45,297 bases of DNA from Bradyrhizobium sp. SZCCT0231 (GTDB lineage: Bacteria; Pseudomonadota; Alphaproteobacteria; Rhizobiales; Xanthobacteraceae), in contig NZ_JAFCKP010000028.1 in the NCBI RefSeq assembly GCF_018130245.1, positions 1-45,297 on the forward strand, read 5' to 3'. Both the position numbers and the translations under genes were made by a program. The notes below the pieces were generated by a model. That model was not told where the DNA came from and searched no databases. It saw only the letters and a program-made list of their open reading frames with translations. Position 1 is the stretch's first letter. Each line of letters starts with the position of its first letter. This document shows, piece by piece, positions 36,624 through 44,958 of the stretch.

Positions 36624-37022
36624 ATGAGCATTTTCGGGAAAATCATGAGCGCGATCTTCGGCAGCCAGCCGGCCTCCGCCGCGCCCGCCGGTGGCGCCGC
36701 TTCGCCCGGCGCGCCCGCAGGGGCGCCAGGCGCTTCGGCGCCGGCCACTGCGCCTATGGCCGCGGTCGACGTCGCGTCGATCGTCGACAAGGCGGCGGCC
36801 GCACATAAGGGCGAGAAGCTGGAATGGCGCACCTCGATCGTCGACCTCATGAAGGCGCTCGACATCGATTCCAGCCTCGCTGCGCGCAAGGATCTCGCCA
36901 AGGAGCTGGGCTACAGCGGCGACATGAACGACTCGGCGAGCATGAACGTCTGGCTGCACAAGCAGGTGATGTCCAAGCTCGCCGCCAACGGCGGTAAGCT
37001 GCCGCCGGAGATCAAGCACTGA
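36624..37022 (+). CDS. DUF3597-family small protein
   Basis: The 132-residue protein begins MSIFGKIMSAIFG (a short amphipathic helix), has an alanine/proline/glycine-rich linker to about residue 45, and a compact C-terminal domain with VDVASIVDKAAAAHKGEKLEWRTSIVDLMKALDIDSSLAARKDLAKELGY, the DUF3597 core. Function unknown. GGGGAG six bases before the ATG at 36624 decides the start. A strong terminator follows directly. Confidence 0.88.
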   Translation: MSIFGKIMSAIFGSQPASAAPAGGAASPGAPAGAPGASAPATAPMAAVDVASIVDKAAAAHKGEKLEWRTSIVDLMKALDIDSSLAARKDLAKELGYSGDMNDSASMNVWLHKQVMSKLAANGGKLPPEIKH

Positions 37023-37044
37023 CCGAGCGCCGGTCGTGCCGGAA

Positions 37045-37075
37045 GGGCCCGCGATCTCGCGGGCCCTTTTGCTTT
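37045..37075 (+). terminator. Strong intrinsic terminator behind DUF3597 gene
   Basis: GGGCCCGCGA (37045-37054) pairs with TCGCGGGCCC (37057-37066) and is followed by TTTTGCTTT. It ends the DUF3597 transcript and touches the stop codon of the convergent acetyltransferase gene. Confidence 0.85.
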
Positions 37076-37350
37076 CAGGCGACCAGATCCGCATCCTCCG
37101 GATGCCTGTCGAGATAGTCGACGACGAAACCGCAGCCGGCGATCACCTTCCTGCCATCGCGCCGGATCAGGTCCAGCGCGCCCCTGACCAGCTCGGAGCC
37201 GATGCCGCGGCCGCGCAGCGCGCGCGGCGTCTCGGTGTGGGTGATGATCACGGCCGACGGCGTCAGCCGGTAATTGGCGAAGGCGATGTCGCTGCCGGTA
37301 TCGAGCTCGAAGCGGCTCCTGTCCTTGTTGTCGCGTACCGAAGCCGCCAT
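37075..37350 (-). CDS. COG2388-type GNAT acetyltransferase, copy 1
   Basis: The 91-residue protein is a minimal GNAT domain: RFELDTGSDIAFANYRL, ITHTETPRALRGRGIGSELVRGALD with the acetyl-CoA loop RGRGIG, then a C-terminal VVDYLDRHPEDADL. The family is predicted to acetylate small molecules or proteins; the substrate is unknown. AAGGA seven bases before the ATG at 37350 decides the start over a longer frame to 37563. A paralogue of the same length lies at 38113-38388, with the SPW gene between them. Confidence 0.88.
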   Translation of the reverse strand: MAASVRDNKDRSRFELDTGSDIAFANYRLTPSAVIITHTETPRALRGRGIGSELVRGALDLIRRDGRKVIAGCGFVVDYLDRHPEDADLVA

Positions 37351-37445
37351 GCGGGATCCTTTCGAAATGCAGATTGCCTCCTGATCTAGCAGGCTATCGA
37401 CCCTTGCCAAGGTGAGACCGAGGGAGATTGGCGCAGAGGAGATAT

Positions 37446-37523
37446 ATGCAAATGCGCGTCGCTGTGACCGCAGTGCAATATGGACATCGCGCCTTGCGAG
37501 CATGGTGCGGCGCCCGCAAATAA
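37446..37523 (+). CDS. Possible 25-residue ORF with good ribosome site
   Basis: ATG at 37446 is preceded by GAGGAG four bases upstream and opens a 25-codon frame (MQMRVAVTAVQYGHRALRAW and five more residues) that ends TAA. It is basic and has no known relatives that I recognise. It lies in the 317-base gap between the divergent acetyltransferase and SPW genes, so it may be chance or a leader peptide. Confidence 0.25.
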   Translation: MQMRVAVTAVQYGHRALRAWCGARK

Positions 37524-37667
37524 TCCCCGATACCGCCCTTGCAAGCCGAACTTCGGTTCCCACGTCCTAGAAAGGACATACGCCCGAATGCGGTCGGCAG
37601 GGTCGCTAGACATTCGGAGTGTCATGATGCCAGCCGCAGACGTATGCCTCTTGTGCAGGAGGGTACG

Positions 37668-38063
37668 ATGTCGGACTCTGGTTTCTTCAATACTCACCGA
37701 ACATGGGAAGACTGGTGTGGGATGCTGCTGGGCGCAGTGATCGTGGCTTCGCCGTGGTTTCCCGTCCAGGATCAGGCGATCACCGGACACCAGACGGCCG
37801 TCCTGAACACGGTCGCGATCGGTCTGGTCGTGTTTGGCATCAGCCAGCTCGAATATGTCGCCTTGCAGCGCTGGCAAGAGGTGACGACGATCCTGGTCGG
37901 ACTGTGGCTCATCGCCTCGCCATACGCGATCGGCTATTCCGGTGAGGGCTTTCTCCGCATCTATCACACGAGCCTCGGTGCGGTGGTGGTGCTGCTCGGC
38001 ATACTCCAGCTGTGGCAGGACTGGAATATGAATGATCAGGACCTGCTCAAGCACGGACAATAG
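37668..38063 (+). CDS. SPW-repeat membrane protein
   Basis: The 131-residue protein has four membrane segments in two similar halves, each with the SPW signature: WEDWCGMLLGAVIVASPWF near residues 13-31 and WQEVTTILVGLWLIASPYAIGYS further on. The family is uncharacterised and found in inner membranes. AGGAGG just before the ATG at 37668 decides the start. It converges on acetyltransferase copy 2 with a shared terminator. Confidence 0.88.
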   Translation: MSDSGFFNTHRTWEDWCGMLLGAVIVASPWFPVQDQAITGHQTAVLNTVAIGLVVFGISQLEYVALQRWQEVTTILVGLWLIASPYAIGYSGEGFLRIYHTSLGAVVVLLGILQLWQDWNMNDQDLLKHGQ

Positions 38064-38076
38064 GCCGTAGATATCG

Positions 38077-38108
38077 GCAGGCCCGCCGGCCACGGGCGGC
38101 GGGCCTGC
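38077..38108. terminator. Terminator hairpin between convergent genes
   Basis: GCAGGCCCGCC (38077-38087) pairs perfectly with GGCGGGCCTGC (38098-38108) around a ten-base loop. It lies between the stops of the SPW gene and acetyltransferase copy 2, so it may serve both strands. Confidence 0.65.
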
Positions 38109-38112
38109 GCAT

Positions 38113-38388
38113 TCACCGTGTTACGAGATCCGCATAGTCCGGGTGCTTGTCGATCCACGCCTTCACGAAGGGGCATTGCGGGATCAGCTTCAGTCCGTCG
38201 GCGCGGACCTGATCGAGCGCGCCTTGCACCAGCTTCGAACCGACGCCCTTGCCTCCGAGCTCCTTCGGCACGTCGGTATGTTCGAACGTGATGACATTGC
38301 CGTCGAGCTTGTAGTGCTCGGTCGCAAGATGGCCTTCCACCTCGAGCTCATAGCGGTGATGGGCTTTATTGTTGATGACGTCGCTCAT
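38113..38388 (-). CDS. COG2388-type GNAT acetyltransferase, copy 2
   Basis: A 91-residue paralogue of the gene at 37075-37350, with HRYELEVEGHLATEHYKL, FEHTDVPKELGGKGVGSKLVQGALD (acetyl-CoA loop GGKGVG) and the C-terminal FVKAWIDKHPDYADLV. Substrate unknown. It lies downstream of the lipoprotein gene on the same strand, 84 bases away. An open frame without a start codon covers that gap and overlaps its ATG. Confidence 0.88.
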   Translation of the reverse strand: MSDVINNKAHHRYELEVEGHLATEHYKLDGNVITFEHTDVPKELGGKGVGSKLVQGALDQVRADGLKLIPQCPFVKAWIDKHPDYADLVTR

Positions 38389-38472
38389 ATCGTTGCCTTG
38401 CAGCTGTAGTCCTCGAGCGCGAAGTCGTAACGCGCGATCCGGCCGGCGGGTTTCGATCTGACGCCGTTCGGT

Positions 38473-38832
38473 TCAATCGGTCGCTTTGGCCAGCCTGGAA
38501 TCTTCGGCCTGAGGCTGCGGGCGGAGGCAGCCCTGGCAGATGACCAGGGAGCGGTTGACCCTGGCGTCCCGTTCGGCCTCGGTGTCGTCCTGCGCCTGCC
38601 ACCATTCCTTGGAATAGGGCTGAAGCCCGGCTTGCGATCCGCCGCGCTCGGAGCGGGCAGCGGTTCGTGTTGGTTGGGAGGTAGCGCGCGGCCGATTGGG
38701 ATTCTCACCGGCGCCATCCCAGGCATAACGCGCGGGCTTGAAGGCGGGATCGGAAGCCAGATGCGTCTGTGGCGCCACGGCACATCCGGCGAGCGCCAGC
38801 GACAACAGGAGGAGGGCGGACGCTTTGACCAT
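38473..38832 (-). CDS. Hypothetical lipoprotein, 119 residues
   Basis: MVKASALLLLSLALAGC is a clean lipoprotein signal with lipobox LAGC. The mature part is hydrophilic, with PFKPARYAWDGAGENPNRP-like proline-rich sequence in the first half, KEWWQAQDDTEAERDAR and a CQGC pair (ICQGCL) near the end. I do not recognise the family. The ATG at 38832 is preferred for the signal; the frame extends to 38997. Confidence 0.7.
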   Translation of the reverse strand: MVKASALLLLSLALAGCAVAPQTHLASDPAFKPARYAWDGAGENPNRPRATSQPTRTAARSERGGSQAGLQPYSKEWWQAQDDTEAERDARVNRSLVICQGCLRPQPQAEDSRLAKATD

Positions 38833-38926
38833 GATGCGGCACTCTGTACGCGAGAACTGAGCGAGGGTGCGCCGGTCATGTTTAAAATTCCCTGAACGAT
38901 TGCACTTGTGGCAGGGACCAACGCCA

Positions 38927-39061
38927 ATGCGATATCTGACTCTCTTGCTCACCTTGCTCGTGACCGGCGCGCGGGCCGACGACGCAAGGCCATTCAATCC
39001 AGCCGACTATCCAGCCGGCGTGCAGAATGCGGTAGCGCCGTTCGCGTTCAAGCAGCCGTAG
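38927..39061 (+). CDS. Putative small exported peptide (44 residues)
   Basis: The frame encodes MRYLTLLLTLLVTGARA, a signal-peptide-like start with cleavage expected after ARA, and a 27-residue mature part with FNPADYPAGVQNAVAPFAF. AGGGA stands about 11 bases upstream of the ATG. It diverges from the lipoprotein gene. Unknown function; could be spurious. Confidence 0.4.
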   Translation: MRYLTLLLTLLVTGARADDARPFNPADYPAGVQNAVAPFAFKQP

Positions 39062-39166
39062 GGCTGGTCCGCGGCAGCCGGCCTTGCAGGGGCGCTGGCG
39101 TTGGCGATAAATGGGCTGCAATGAGCGGGCGGCTCGCGTGCCGTCCGCACTCGAAGAGGAAGCCCG

Positions 39167-40774
39167 ATGCAGCCCCTGCGCATGTCCCGCCGCGTCATGA
39201 ATCTCGCCTATATGCTGACCCAGAATGCGCGCCGGCATGGCGCGCGCCCCGGCTTCGTCTGGGGTGACAGATCCTGGACCTGGCGCGAGGTCGATGCGCA
39301 GGTCTCGGCGCTGGCCGCGGCGCTCGCCGCGCGCGGCATTGCAAAGGGCGACCGCATCCTCGTCCATTCCAAGAATGGCGATGAGATGTTCGTTTCGATG
39401 TTCGCCGCGTTCCGGCTCGGCGCGGTCTGGGTCCCCACCAATTTCCGCCTGATGCCGGATGAGGTCAGCTATCTCGCGCAAGCCTCCGGCGCCAAGGCGT
39501 TCCTGTGCCATGTCGATTTTCCCGAGCACGCCGCGGCGGTGAAAGGCGGCACGCTGCAATTCACCTGGAGCATCGACGGCAAGGCCGCATTCGGCGAGCG
39601 CTCGGTGGCTGACGCGATCGCCTCGCATGCCGGGGCTGTTGTGGAGAATGTCGCCGTCGAGCACGACGATCCCTGCTGGTTCTTCTTCACCTCCGGCACC
39701 ACCGGCCGCTCCAAGGCGGCGGTGCTGACCCACGGCCAGATGGGATTCGTCGTCACCAATCATCTCGCCGATCTGACGCCCGGCACGACGGAGCAGGATG
39801 CTTCGCTGGTGGTGGCGCCCTTGTCGCATGGTGCCGGCGTGCACCAATTGATGCAGACCGCGCGCGGCGCGCGCACCGTGCTGCTGCCGACCGAGAAATT
39901 CGACATCAACGAGGCGTTCCGCCTGATCGAGGCGCATCGCGTCAGCAATCTCTTCACCGTGCCGACCATCCTGAAGATGATGATCGAGCATCCCGCCGTC
40001 GACAAATACGATCATTCTTCGCTGCGCCACGTCATCTATGCCGGCGCGCCGATGTATCGCGAGGACCAGAAGGCGGCACTGAACAAGCTCGGCAAGGTCA
40101 TCGTGCAGTATTTTGGCCTCGGCGAGGTCACCGGCAACATCACCGTGCTGCCGGCCGCGCTGCACGATCCCGAGGACGGTCCGCATGCGAAGGTCGGCAC
40201 CTGCGGTTTCGAGCGCACCGGCATGCAGGTCTCGATCCAGGATGACGAGGGCCGCGAGCTCGAGGCCAACCAGAGCGGCGAGATCTGCGTGATCGGGCCC
40301 GCCGTGTTCGCCGGCTACTACGACAATCCGGAAGCCAATGCGAAGGCGTTCCGCAACGGCTGGTTCCGCACCGGCGATCTCGGCCACATGGACGAGGAGG
40401 GCTTCGTCTACATCACGGGACGTGCCTCCGACATGTACATCTCCGGTGGCTCCAACATCTATCCGCGCGAGATCGAGGAGAAGATTTTGACCCATCCCGC
40501 GATCGGCGAAGTGGCCGTGCTGGGTGTGCCGGACGCGACCTGGGGCGAGGTCGGCGTTGCAGTCTGCGTCGCCCGCGAAGGCGCGAAGCCGGTGAGCGAA
40601 GCCGAGATGGCGGCGTTCCTGTCGCCGAAGGTGCCGCGCTACAAGATGCCGAAGCGATTCTTCTTCTGGGACGCGCTGCCGAAATCCGGCTACGGCAAGG
40701 TGCCGAAGCGCATGGTGCGCGATGAGCTCGAGGCGCGCGGTCTGCTCGATCTCGACAAGACCAGGGCAGGCTGA
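39167..40774 (+). CDS. Acyl-CoA synthetase (AMP-forming)
   Basis: The enzyme activates a carboxylic acid with ATP to an acyl-AMP and then to the CoA thioester. The 535-residue protein has the P-loop FFFTSGTTGRSKAAVLTH (about 172-189), YFGLGEVTG, the block WFRTGDLGHMDEEGFVYITGRASDMYISGG, and the catalytic lysine near residue 511 in KSGYGKVPKR. The class looks like a fatty-acid or related acyl ligase; the substrate cannot be read. GAGGAA before the ATG at 39167 decides the start. The DUF296 gene follows almost directly. Confidence 0.92.
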   Translation: MQPLRMSRRVMNLAYMLTQNARRHGARPGFVWGDRSWTWREVDAQVSALAAALAARGIAKGDRILVHSKNGDEMFVSMFAAFRLGAVWVPTNFRLMPDEVSYLAQASGAKAFLCHVDFPEHAAAVKGGTLQFTWSIDGKAAFGERSVADAIASHAGAVVENVAVEHDDPCWFFFTSGTTGRSKAAVLTHGQMGFVVTNHLADLTPGTTEQDASLVVAPLSHGAGVHQLMQTARGARTVLLPTEKFDINEAFRLIEAHRVSNLFTVPTILKMMIEHPAVDKYDHSSLRHVIYAGAPMYREDQKAALNKLGKVIVQYFGLGEVTGNITVLPAALHDPEDGPHAKVGTCGFERTGMQVSIQDDEGRELEANQSGEICVIGPAVFAGYYDNPEANAKAFRNGWFRTGDLGHMDEEGFVYITGRASDMYISGGSNIYPREIEEKILTHPAIGEVAVLGVPDATWGEVGVAVCVAREGAKPVSEAEMAAFLSPKVPRYKMPKRFFFWDALPKSGYGKVPKRMVRDELEARGLLDLDKTRAG

Positions 40775-40783
40775 GCGAAGGTG

Positions 40784-41644
40784 ATGCGGAGTATCAAGCA
40801 GCCAGGCCCGCCCGCCGCCGAACGCATTCAATGGGTGGAGGCGAGGGGACGTGCCTTCACGTTCACGCTTCAGGCAGGTGTGCCGCTGCTGGAGGCTGCG
40901 CGGCGCGGCTTTGCCGCGGAGGGCTTTGCCGGCGGCGTGCTGAATTTTCGCCGCGGCGCGCTCGGGCCGTTCGCCTATGTCATGCCGGCACTGTCGAAGA
41001 CCGGCGAGAACGCGGCGTTCTACAGCGATACCTATCGGCCCCAAGGCATCACACGCACGAAGCTCGGCAGCATGACGCTGGGCTCGCGCGACGGCGCACC
41101 GTTCTTTCATTGCCATGGGCTGTGGACCGAGGCCGACGGCAAGACGAGCGGCGGCCACATGATGCCGGACGAGACCGTCGTCGCCGAACCGTTCGAGGTG
41201 GAGGCCTTCGGTCTCGATGGCGCGATGTTCACCGCCGAGCCCGATCCGGAGACCAATTTCAAGCTGTTCGGACCGGTGCCGGCCGAAATCACCGGCGCGC
41301 GGACGACGAGCCGCGCCTTCGCGCTGCGGCTGCGACCCAATCAGGACTTTGCCTTCTGCCTCGAAGATTTCTGCCGCGCGCACGGCATCGCGCGCGCGAA
41401 GATTCATGGCGGCGTCGGCTCGACCATCGGCGCGCACTTCAGCCATGGGGGCGTGACCGAGCCGTTTGCCACCGAGCTGGCGATCACGGCTGGGACGGTC
41501 GCCCCTGGTTCCGCCGGAGCGCCGGAAGCGGTGCTTGACGTCGCGCTGATCGACTACACCGGAGGCATTGCGGAGGGCCGCTTGGTCCGCGGCGACAATC
41601 CCGTGCTGATGACCATGGAGCTGGTGCTCGAGGTGCAAGACTAG
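40784..41644 (+). CDS. DUF296 (PCC domain) protein
   Basis: The 286-residue protein seems to contain two PCC/DUF296-like units. The first has the metal-binding pattern FFHCHGLW (His109, His111) followed by GGHMM (His125). The second, from about residue 165, reads FALRLRPNQDFAFCLEDFCRAHGI and GGVGSTIGAHFSHGG. The family occurs in prokaryotes alone and in plants with AT-hooks; its bacterial role is unknown. It lies nine bases behind the acyl-CoA synthetase and probably shares its message. GTG at 40781 is an equally possible start. Confidence 0.82.
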   Translation: MRSIKQPGPPAAERIQWVEARGRAFTFTLQAGVPLLEAARRGFAAEGFAGGVLNFRRGALGPFAYVMPALSKTGENAAFYSDTYRPQGITRTKLGSMTLGSRDGAPFFHCHGLWTEADGKTSGGHMMPDETVVAEPFEVEAFGLDGAMFTAEPDPETNFKLFGPVPAEITGARTTSRAFALRLRPNQDFAFCLEDFCRAHGIARAKIHGGVGSTIGAHFSHGGVTEPFATELAITAGTVAPGSAGAPEAVLDVALIDYTGGIAEGRLVRGDNPVLMTMELVLEVQD

Positions 41645-41661
41645 TATCGATCGGGCGATCG

Positions 41662-43740
41662 TCAGCGAGCGCGTAGTTTGGCAATGGCCAGGTACGTGGA
41701 TTCGCTCATGCCCGATAGGCCCGAGCTCGATCCTTGAAAGAGGTTGAGCAAGGGAGATTGCGCCTGGCTCGTGCTCTCGCTGTTCTTGATGTCATACATG
41801 GCTGAGAAGCGATTCAGCAGCTTCGCGACCTTCGCAGGATCGGACAGATCCTTGATCTTCATGAATTTGTCCACGTACTTGGCCTGCTGGTCGATCGGCA
41901 TCGCCGCCATCTGGTCAGGCAGATTGAAGGTGGTTCTGAACACCTCCGAAAGAGCCTTGTCGGCGAGGATGTCGTATGCCGACGTGATGTCGCCCGCCTT
42001 TCGCTGGAAGTAGAGCGCCAGCCGGACGCCGGGATTTGTTTCCCCTTGCTGCTGCTCCAGGCTTTGCTGAAGATAGCTCGCCTGTGTTTCCCGGAATTGA
42101 TCCCGCTTCTGGGGACCCATCATCGGCAGGCGCGCGACGTTGCCCTTGCTGTCGAAATTGAACGACGCCACGATGTCGGCAAAGCGGGAATCGCTCTGCG
42201 TGTTCGCAAAACTCTTTGGATCGTTCAGGTCGGAGGCGAAGATCTTCTTGAGGAATTCGGTGCTGACCTTCCTGGGGTCCAGACCCTTGGCCAGGAGAAT
42301 GAAATCGACCATCGGCCTGTTTGCAAGAAGATCGGACACGCTGTCGATACCTGCGATCGCCTCCCGATAATCCGTCGCATCCTTGGTGGCTTGTGCCCGC
42401 ACGGCCGCCTGCTGCTGGGGGCTCGCCGTGCTTGCGCTTTTCACCGCTGAAATGACGTAGTCCTTCGTAATCTCGAGCACTTCGGCGGCGTCCTGAGCCA
42501 CCAGGGGGGTGGTCAGATTGCCCTTTGCATCGAAGTTGAAGGCGCGGGCGAGCTGGACATAGCGATTGTCCTTGAGGGTATAGACGTAGCTCTTGGGATC
42601 GCTGAGGTCGCTTTCGAGAACGGCCTTGATGATGGCCCGGGTGACCTCCTTGGGATCGAGGCCGACGGCGCCCAGCGCAAAATTGTACACGTCCGGTTTC
42701 GACAGGAGCGCGTCGAGCGAATTGACGGTGAGAAGAGCCGTCCTGAATTGCCTGATGGCAAAGGCCTCGTTGAGCGGGCTTGCCGCCGCATAGACCGCGG
42801 CCTTGCTGTCGTCGAACCGCTGTTTCGCGATCGTGACGTTTGCCGCAGTCTGCGCGGACACGCCTGGCGGAAGTGACCCGTCAGGCGAAAACTCGAACGC
42901 GCCGGCCAGATCTACTAAGTCACCTATCGTCGCGATCTGGTCGCTGAGGCTGGCTACGCTCTTCGTGTATGATTCCAGATGATATTTTTCGACCAGGATC
43001 TGGACCTTCAACTGGCTCACGTCGGCGCCAGGTTGCGAGAGTTGGGCCGTGTAGTCGGCGATCTTCGTGTTGGTGGCGCTCACGTCCGATTTGGCTTGAG
43101 CTAGCTGGGCGTTGAGGCCGGTCAACTGGGACGCGAAGGTGGTGTTGACGTAGCTGTTCGGATCGGACGGATCGCTGCGCAGGACCTGACTGATCGTGTC
43201 GCGCGGCCACTTGCTCTGATCGATCCCGTATGCCGAATAGACATAGTTGCGCAGACGGTCGTTGTTCAGAAGCTCGTCTGCGCTGCCGATCCTGCCGATT
43301 TCGGTGCTGTAGTATTTGGAGTCGTCGGCAAGTGCGTCGACCAGGTTCTTCTTGGTCGCCGTGTAGAGACCGATCATCTCGTCGGTCTGGTTCTCCGATT
43401 GTGCGACCGGCGTGCTGCCGGCGAAGGAAAATGCGGCGGCAAACTCCCGGTAACGCTTGTCGACCAGCTTGTTGACGAAGCTCTTGGAGTCGTTGAGGTC
43501 GCTCTCCAGCACCTGCTTCATGAAGGCCTTGGCGTATGCCATGTCCTCCAGGCCATACGCCTTCATCGCATAATGATACAGGCGGTAGTCCTTCATCAAA
43601 TCGTCGACGGTCTTCACCTTGCCGATGTTGGCCTTGTAATAGGCGGCCTCCCGCGCGACGTCCGGTTGCTGTTCGACCCGGGTGAGGGACTGCTTGAGAT
43701 TGCGCGTGATGTAGCTGTAGCTGAAATACGTCGTCACCAT
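41662..43740 (-). CDS. Five-module DUF1217 protein
   Basis: The 692-residue protein contains five related modules at about 44-106, 153-288, 341-408, 467-535 and 585-650. Each has the pattern Y/F..A.G(L)...(+)..L.SDL.DPKS(F/Y)...R(Y/F)..AFNF. The second is interrupted by a coiled-coil-like insert (about 205-275). The C-terminus is Ser/Gly-rich. No signal peptide or membrane segment is seen. DUF1217 proteins occur near flagellar genes in alphaproteobacteria, but no flagellar gene is in this window, so the role is open. The ATG at 43740 has AGGA nine bases upstream. It is divergent from the ATPase at 44007. Confidence 0.85.
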   Translation of the reverse strand: MVTTYFSYSYITRNLKQSLTRVEQQPDVAREAAYYKANIGKVKTVDDLMKDYRLYHYAMKAYGLEDMAYAKAFMKQVLESDLNDSKSFVNKLVDKRYREFAAAFSFAGSTPVAQSENQTDEMIGLYTATKKNLVDALADDSKYYSTEIGRIGSADELLNNDRLRNYVYSAYGIDQSKWPRDTISQVLRSDPSDPNSYVNTTFASQLTGLNAQLAQAKSDVSATNTKIADYTAQLSQPGADVSQLKVQILVEKYHLESYTKSVASLSDQIATIGDLVDLAGAFEFSPDGSLPPGVSAQTAANVTIAKQRFDDSKAAVYAAASPLNEAFAIRQFRTALLTVNSLDALLSKPDVYNFALGAVGLDPKEVTRAIIKAVLESDLSDPKSYVYTLKDNRYVQLARAFNFDAKGNLTTPLVAQDAAEVLEITKDYVISAVKSASTASPQQQAAVRAQATKDATDYREAIAGIDSVSDLLANRPMVDFILLAKGLDPRKVSTEFLKKIFASDLNDPKSFANTQSDSRFADIVASFNFDSKGNVARLPMMGPQKRDQFRETQASYLQQSLEQQQGETNPGVRLALYFQRKAGDITSAYDILADKALSEVFRTTFNLPDQMAAMPIDQQAKYVDKFMKIKDLSDPAKVAKLLNRFSAMYDIKNSESTSQAQSPLLNLFQGSSSGLSGMSESTYLAIAKLRAR

Positions 43741-44006
43741 CGCGGCATTCCTGGCGGCCTTGCGGTCCCGGACGTCCGGCAATCATTGCGGAGTCGCGAG
43801 GTGGGAGCTGGCCTCATGCCAGCAGATTGACTCGTAGCTACGTCTTCCCGGGGCGGTTTCGCAGCGCAACCTGAGGTATCGCTCCGCGCCCGAGTGACGT
43901 AGGTCGGGTTTGTGTCTGGTTGTTTCCTGATGTTTCGCAAGTGCAGCTTTCGCGAAGGTTGTGTTCTTGATATGTTCCGGTTGAGGATGGCCGGATTGGA
44001 GTTGGC

Positions 44007-44774
44007 ATGAGCCGAAGAAGCAATCGAACGATCAACCTGCCGGCGCCATACCTGAAACGGGTCTGGCTCGATCCGTCGCAAGTGCGCGATCGCGAAGCCT
44101 ATCCGTTCTGCCTGCCGATCTTCCCGGATGATTTCGAGCTCAACTTCGACGCCGCCATCACCATCATCGTCGGCGAGAACGGGACGGGGAAGTCGACGAT
44201 CCTGGAAGGGATCGCCGCGCTCGCCGGTTACGACGATGCCGGCGGCGGCAAGGGTTACATGCCGGTCGATCATTCCGAAGCGCGCGAGAAGATGGGCGGC
44301 CAGCTCTCCAGGGCGCTGCGCGCAAGCTGGCTGCCGAAGATCACCAATGGCTGGTTCTTTCGCGCGGAGAGCTTTTTCTCGGTCGCGCGATATCTGGACA
44401 AGGCTGCGCGTGACGCCGGCCAGGTCGGCCCCGATTTCCTGTCGCACTCCCACGGTGAAGGCTTCCTGCGCTTCTTCGAAGAACGCTGCCAGCGCCAGGG
44501 CATCTTCATCTTCGACGAGCCGGAATCGGCGCTTTCGCCGGCGCGTCAGATCGAATTCCTCAAGCTGCTGCGGCGCATGGAAGACTCCCGCATCTGCCAG
44601 GTCATCATGGCGACGCATTCGCCGATGCTGATGGCCTATCCCAACGCGCGATTGCTGCGGCTGGGGAAATATGGCCTGGAGCCTGTTACGGTGGAGCAGA
44701 CCGATCATTACCGGGTGATGCGCGAGTTCTATGCGGATCCGCGCGGATTCGTGGGGGCGGCGCTGGCAGAATGA
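44007..44774 (+). CDS. ABC-type ATPase of the COG3910 (predicted ATPase) family
   Basis: The 255-residue protein has Walker A GENGTGKST (56-64), a signature-like SHSHGEG (146-152), Walker B IFIFDEPESALSP with Glu171, and the switch His204 in MATHSPML. The short helical insert and the absence of membrane or solute-binding partners point to the AAA_21/COG3910 type rather than a transporter. Function unknown. GGAG eight bases before the ATG at 44007. It is divergent from the DUF1217 gene (266 bases between starts). Confidence 0.88.
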   Translation: MSRRSNRTINLPAPYLKRVWLDPSQVRDREAYPFCLPIFPDDFELNFDAAITIIVGENGTGKSTILEGIAALAGYDDAGGGKGYMPVDHSEAREKMGGQLSRALRASWLPKITNGWFFRAESFFSVARYLDKAARDAGQVGPDFLSHSHGEGFLRFFEERCQRQGIFIFDEPESALSPARQIEFLKLLRRMEDSRICQVIMATHSPMLMAYPNARLLRLGKYGLEPVTVEQTDHYRVMREFYADPRGFVGAALAE

Positions 44775-44806
44775 TTGACTGCAATCGCCACATTCGCTCT
44801 CCCCGT

Positions 44807-44935
44807 TGTCATTGCGAGCCAACGGGTCCGCGCGAAGCGCGGCCCGATGACAGGCTCCGCGAAGCAATCCAGATTCTTTCCGCGGCGACAATCTGGATTG
44901 CTTCGTCGCAAGGGCTCCTAGCAATGACGGAGTGT
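44807..44935. repeat. Palindromic mosaic repeat, GTCATTGCGAG type
   Basis: Outer arms GTCATTGCGAGC and GCAATGACGG, inner arms GAAGCAATCCAGATT and AATCTGGATTGCTTC, with a small CGCGCGAAGCGCG palindrome between. Typical of dispersed rhizobial repeats. The rest of 44775-45297 holds two more repeats and no gene. Confidence 0.8.
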
Positions 44936-44958
44936 GAAGTGGCAACATTTTCCACTTT

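Noticed and set aside
38385-38530. Open minus-strand frame ending in YDFALEDYSCKATI that overlaps the acetyltransferase start (ATGA)
   Set aside because: No start codon with a ribosome site was found after the lipoprotein stop and the upstream part is a shadow of the lipoprotein gene. A broken gene tail cannot be excluded.
44007-44774. Single-gene anti-phage ATPase (OLD/Gabija-like)
   Set aside because: No nuclease domain or helicase partner is attached or adjacent, so a defence role is not supported.
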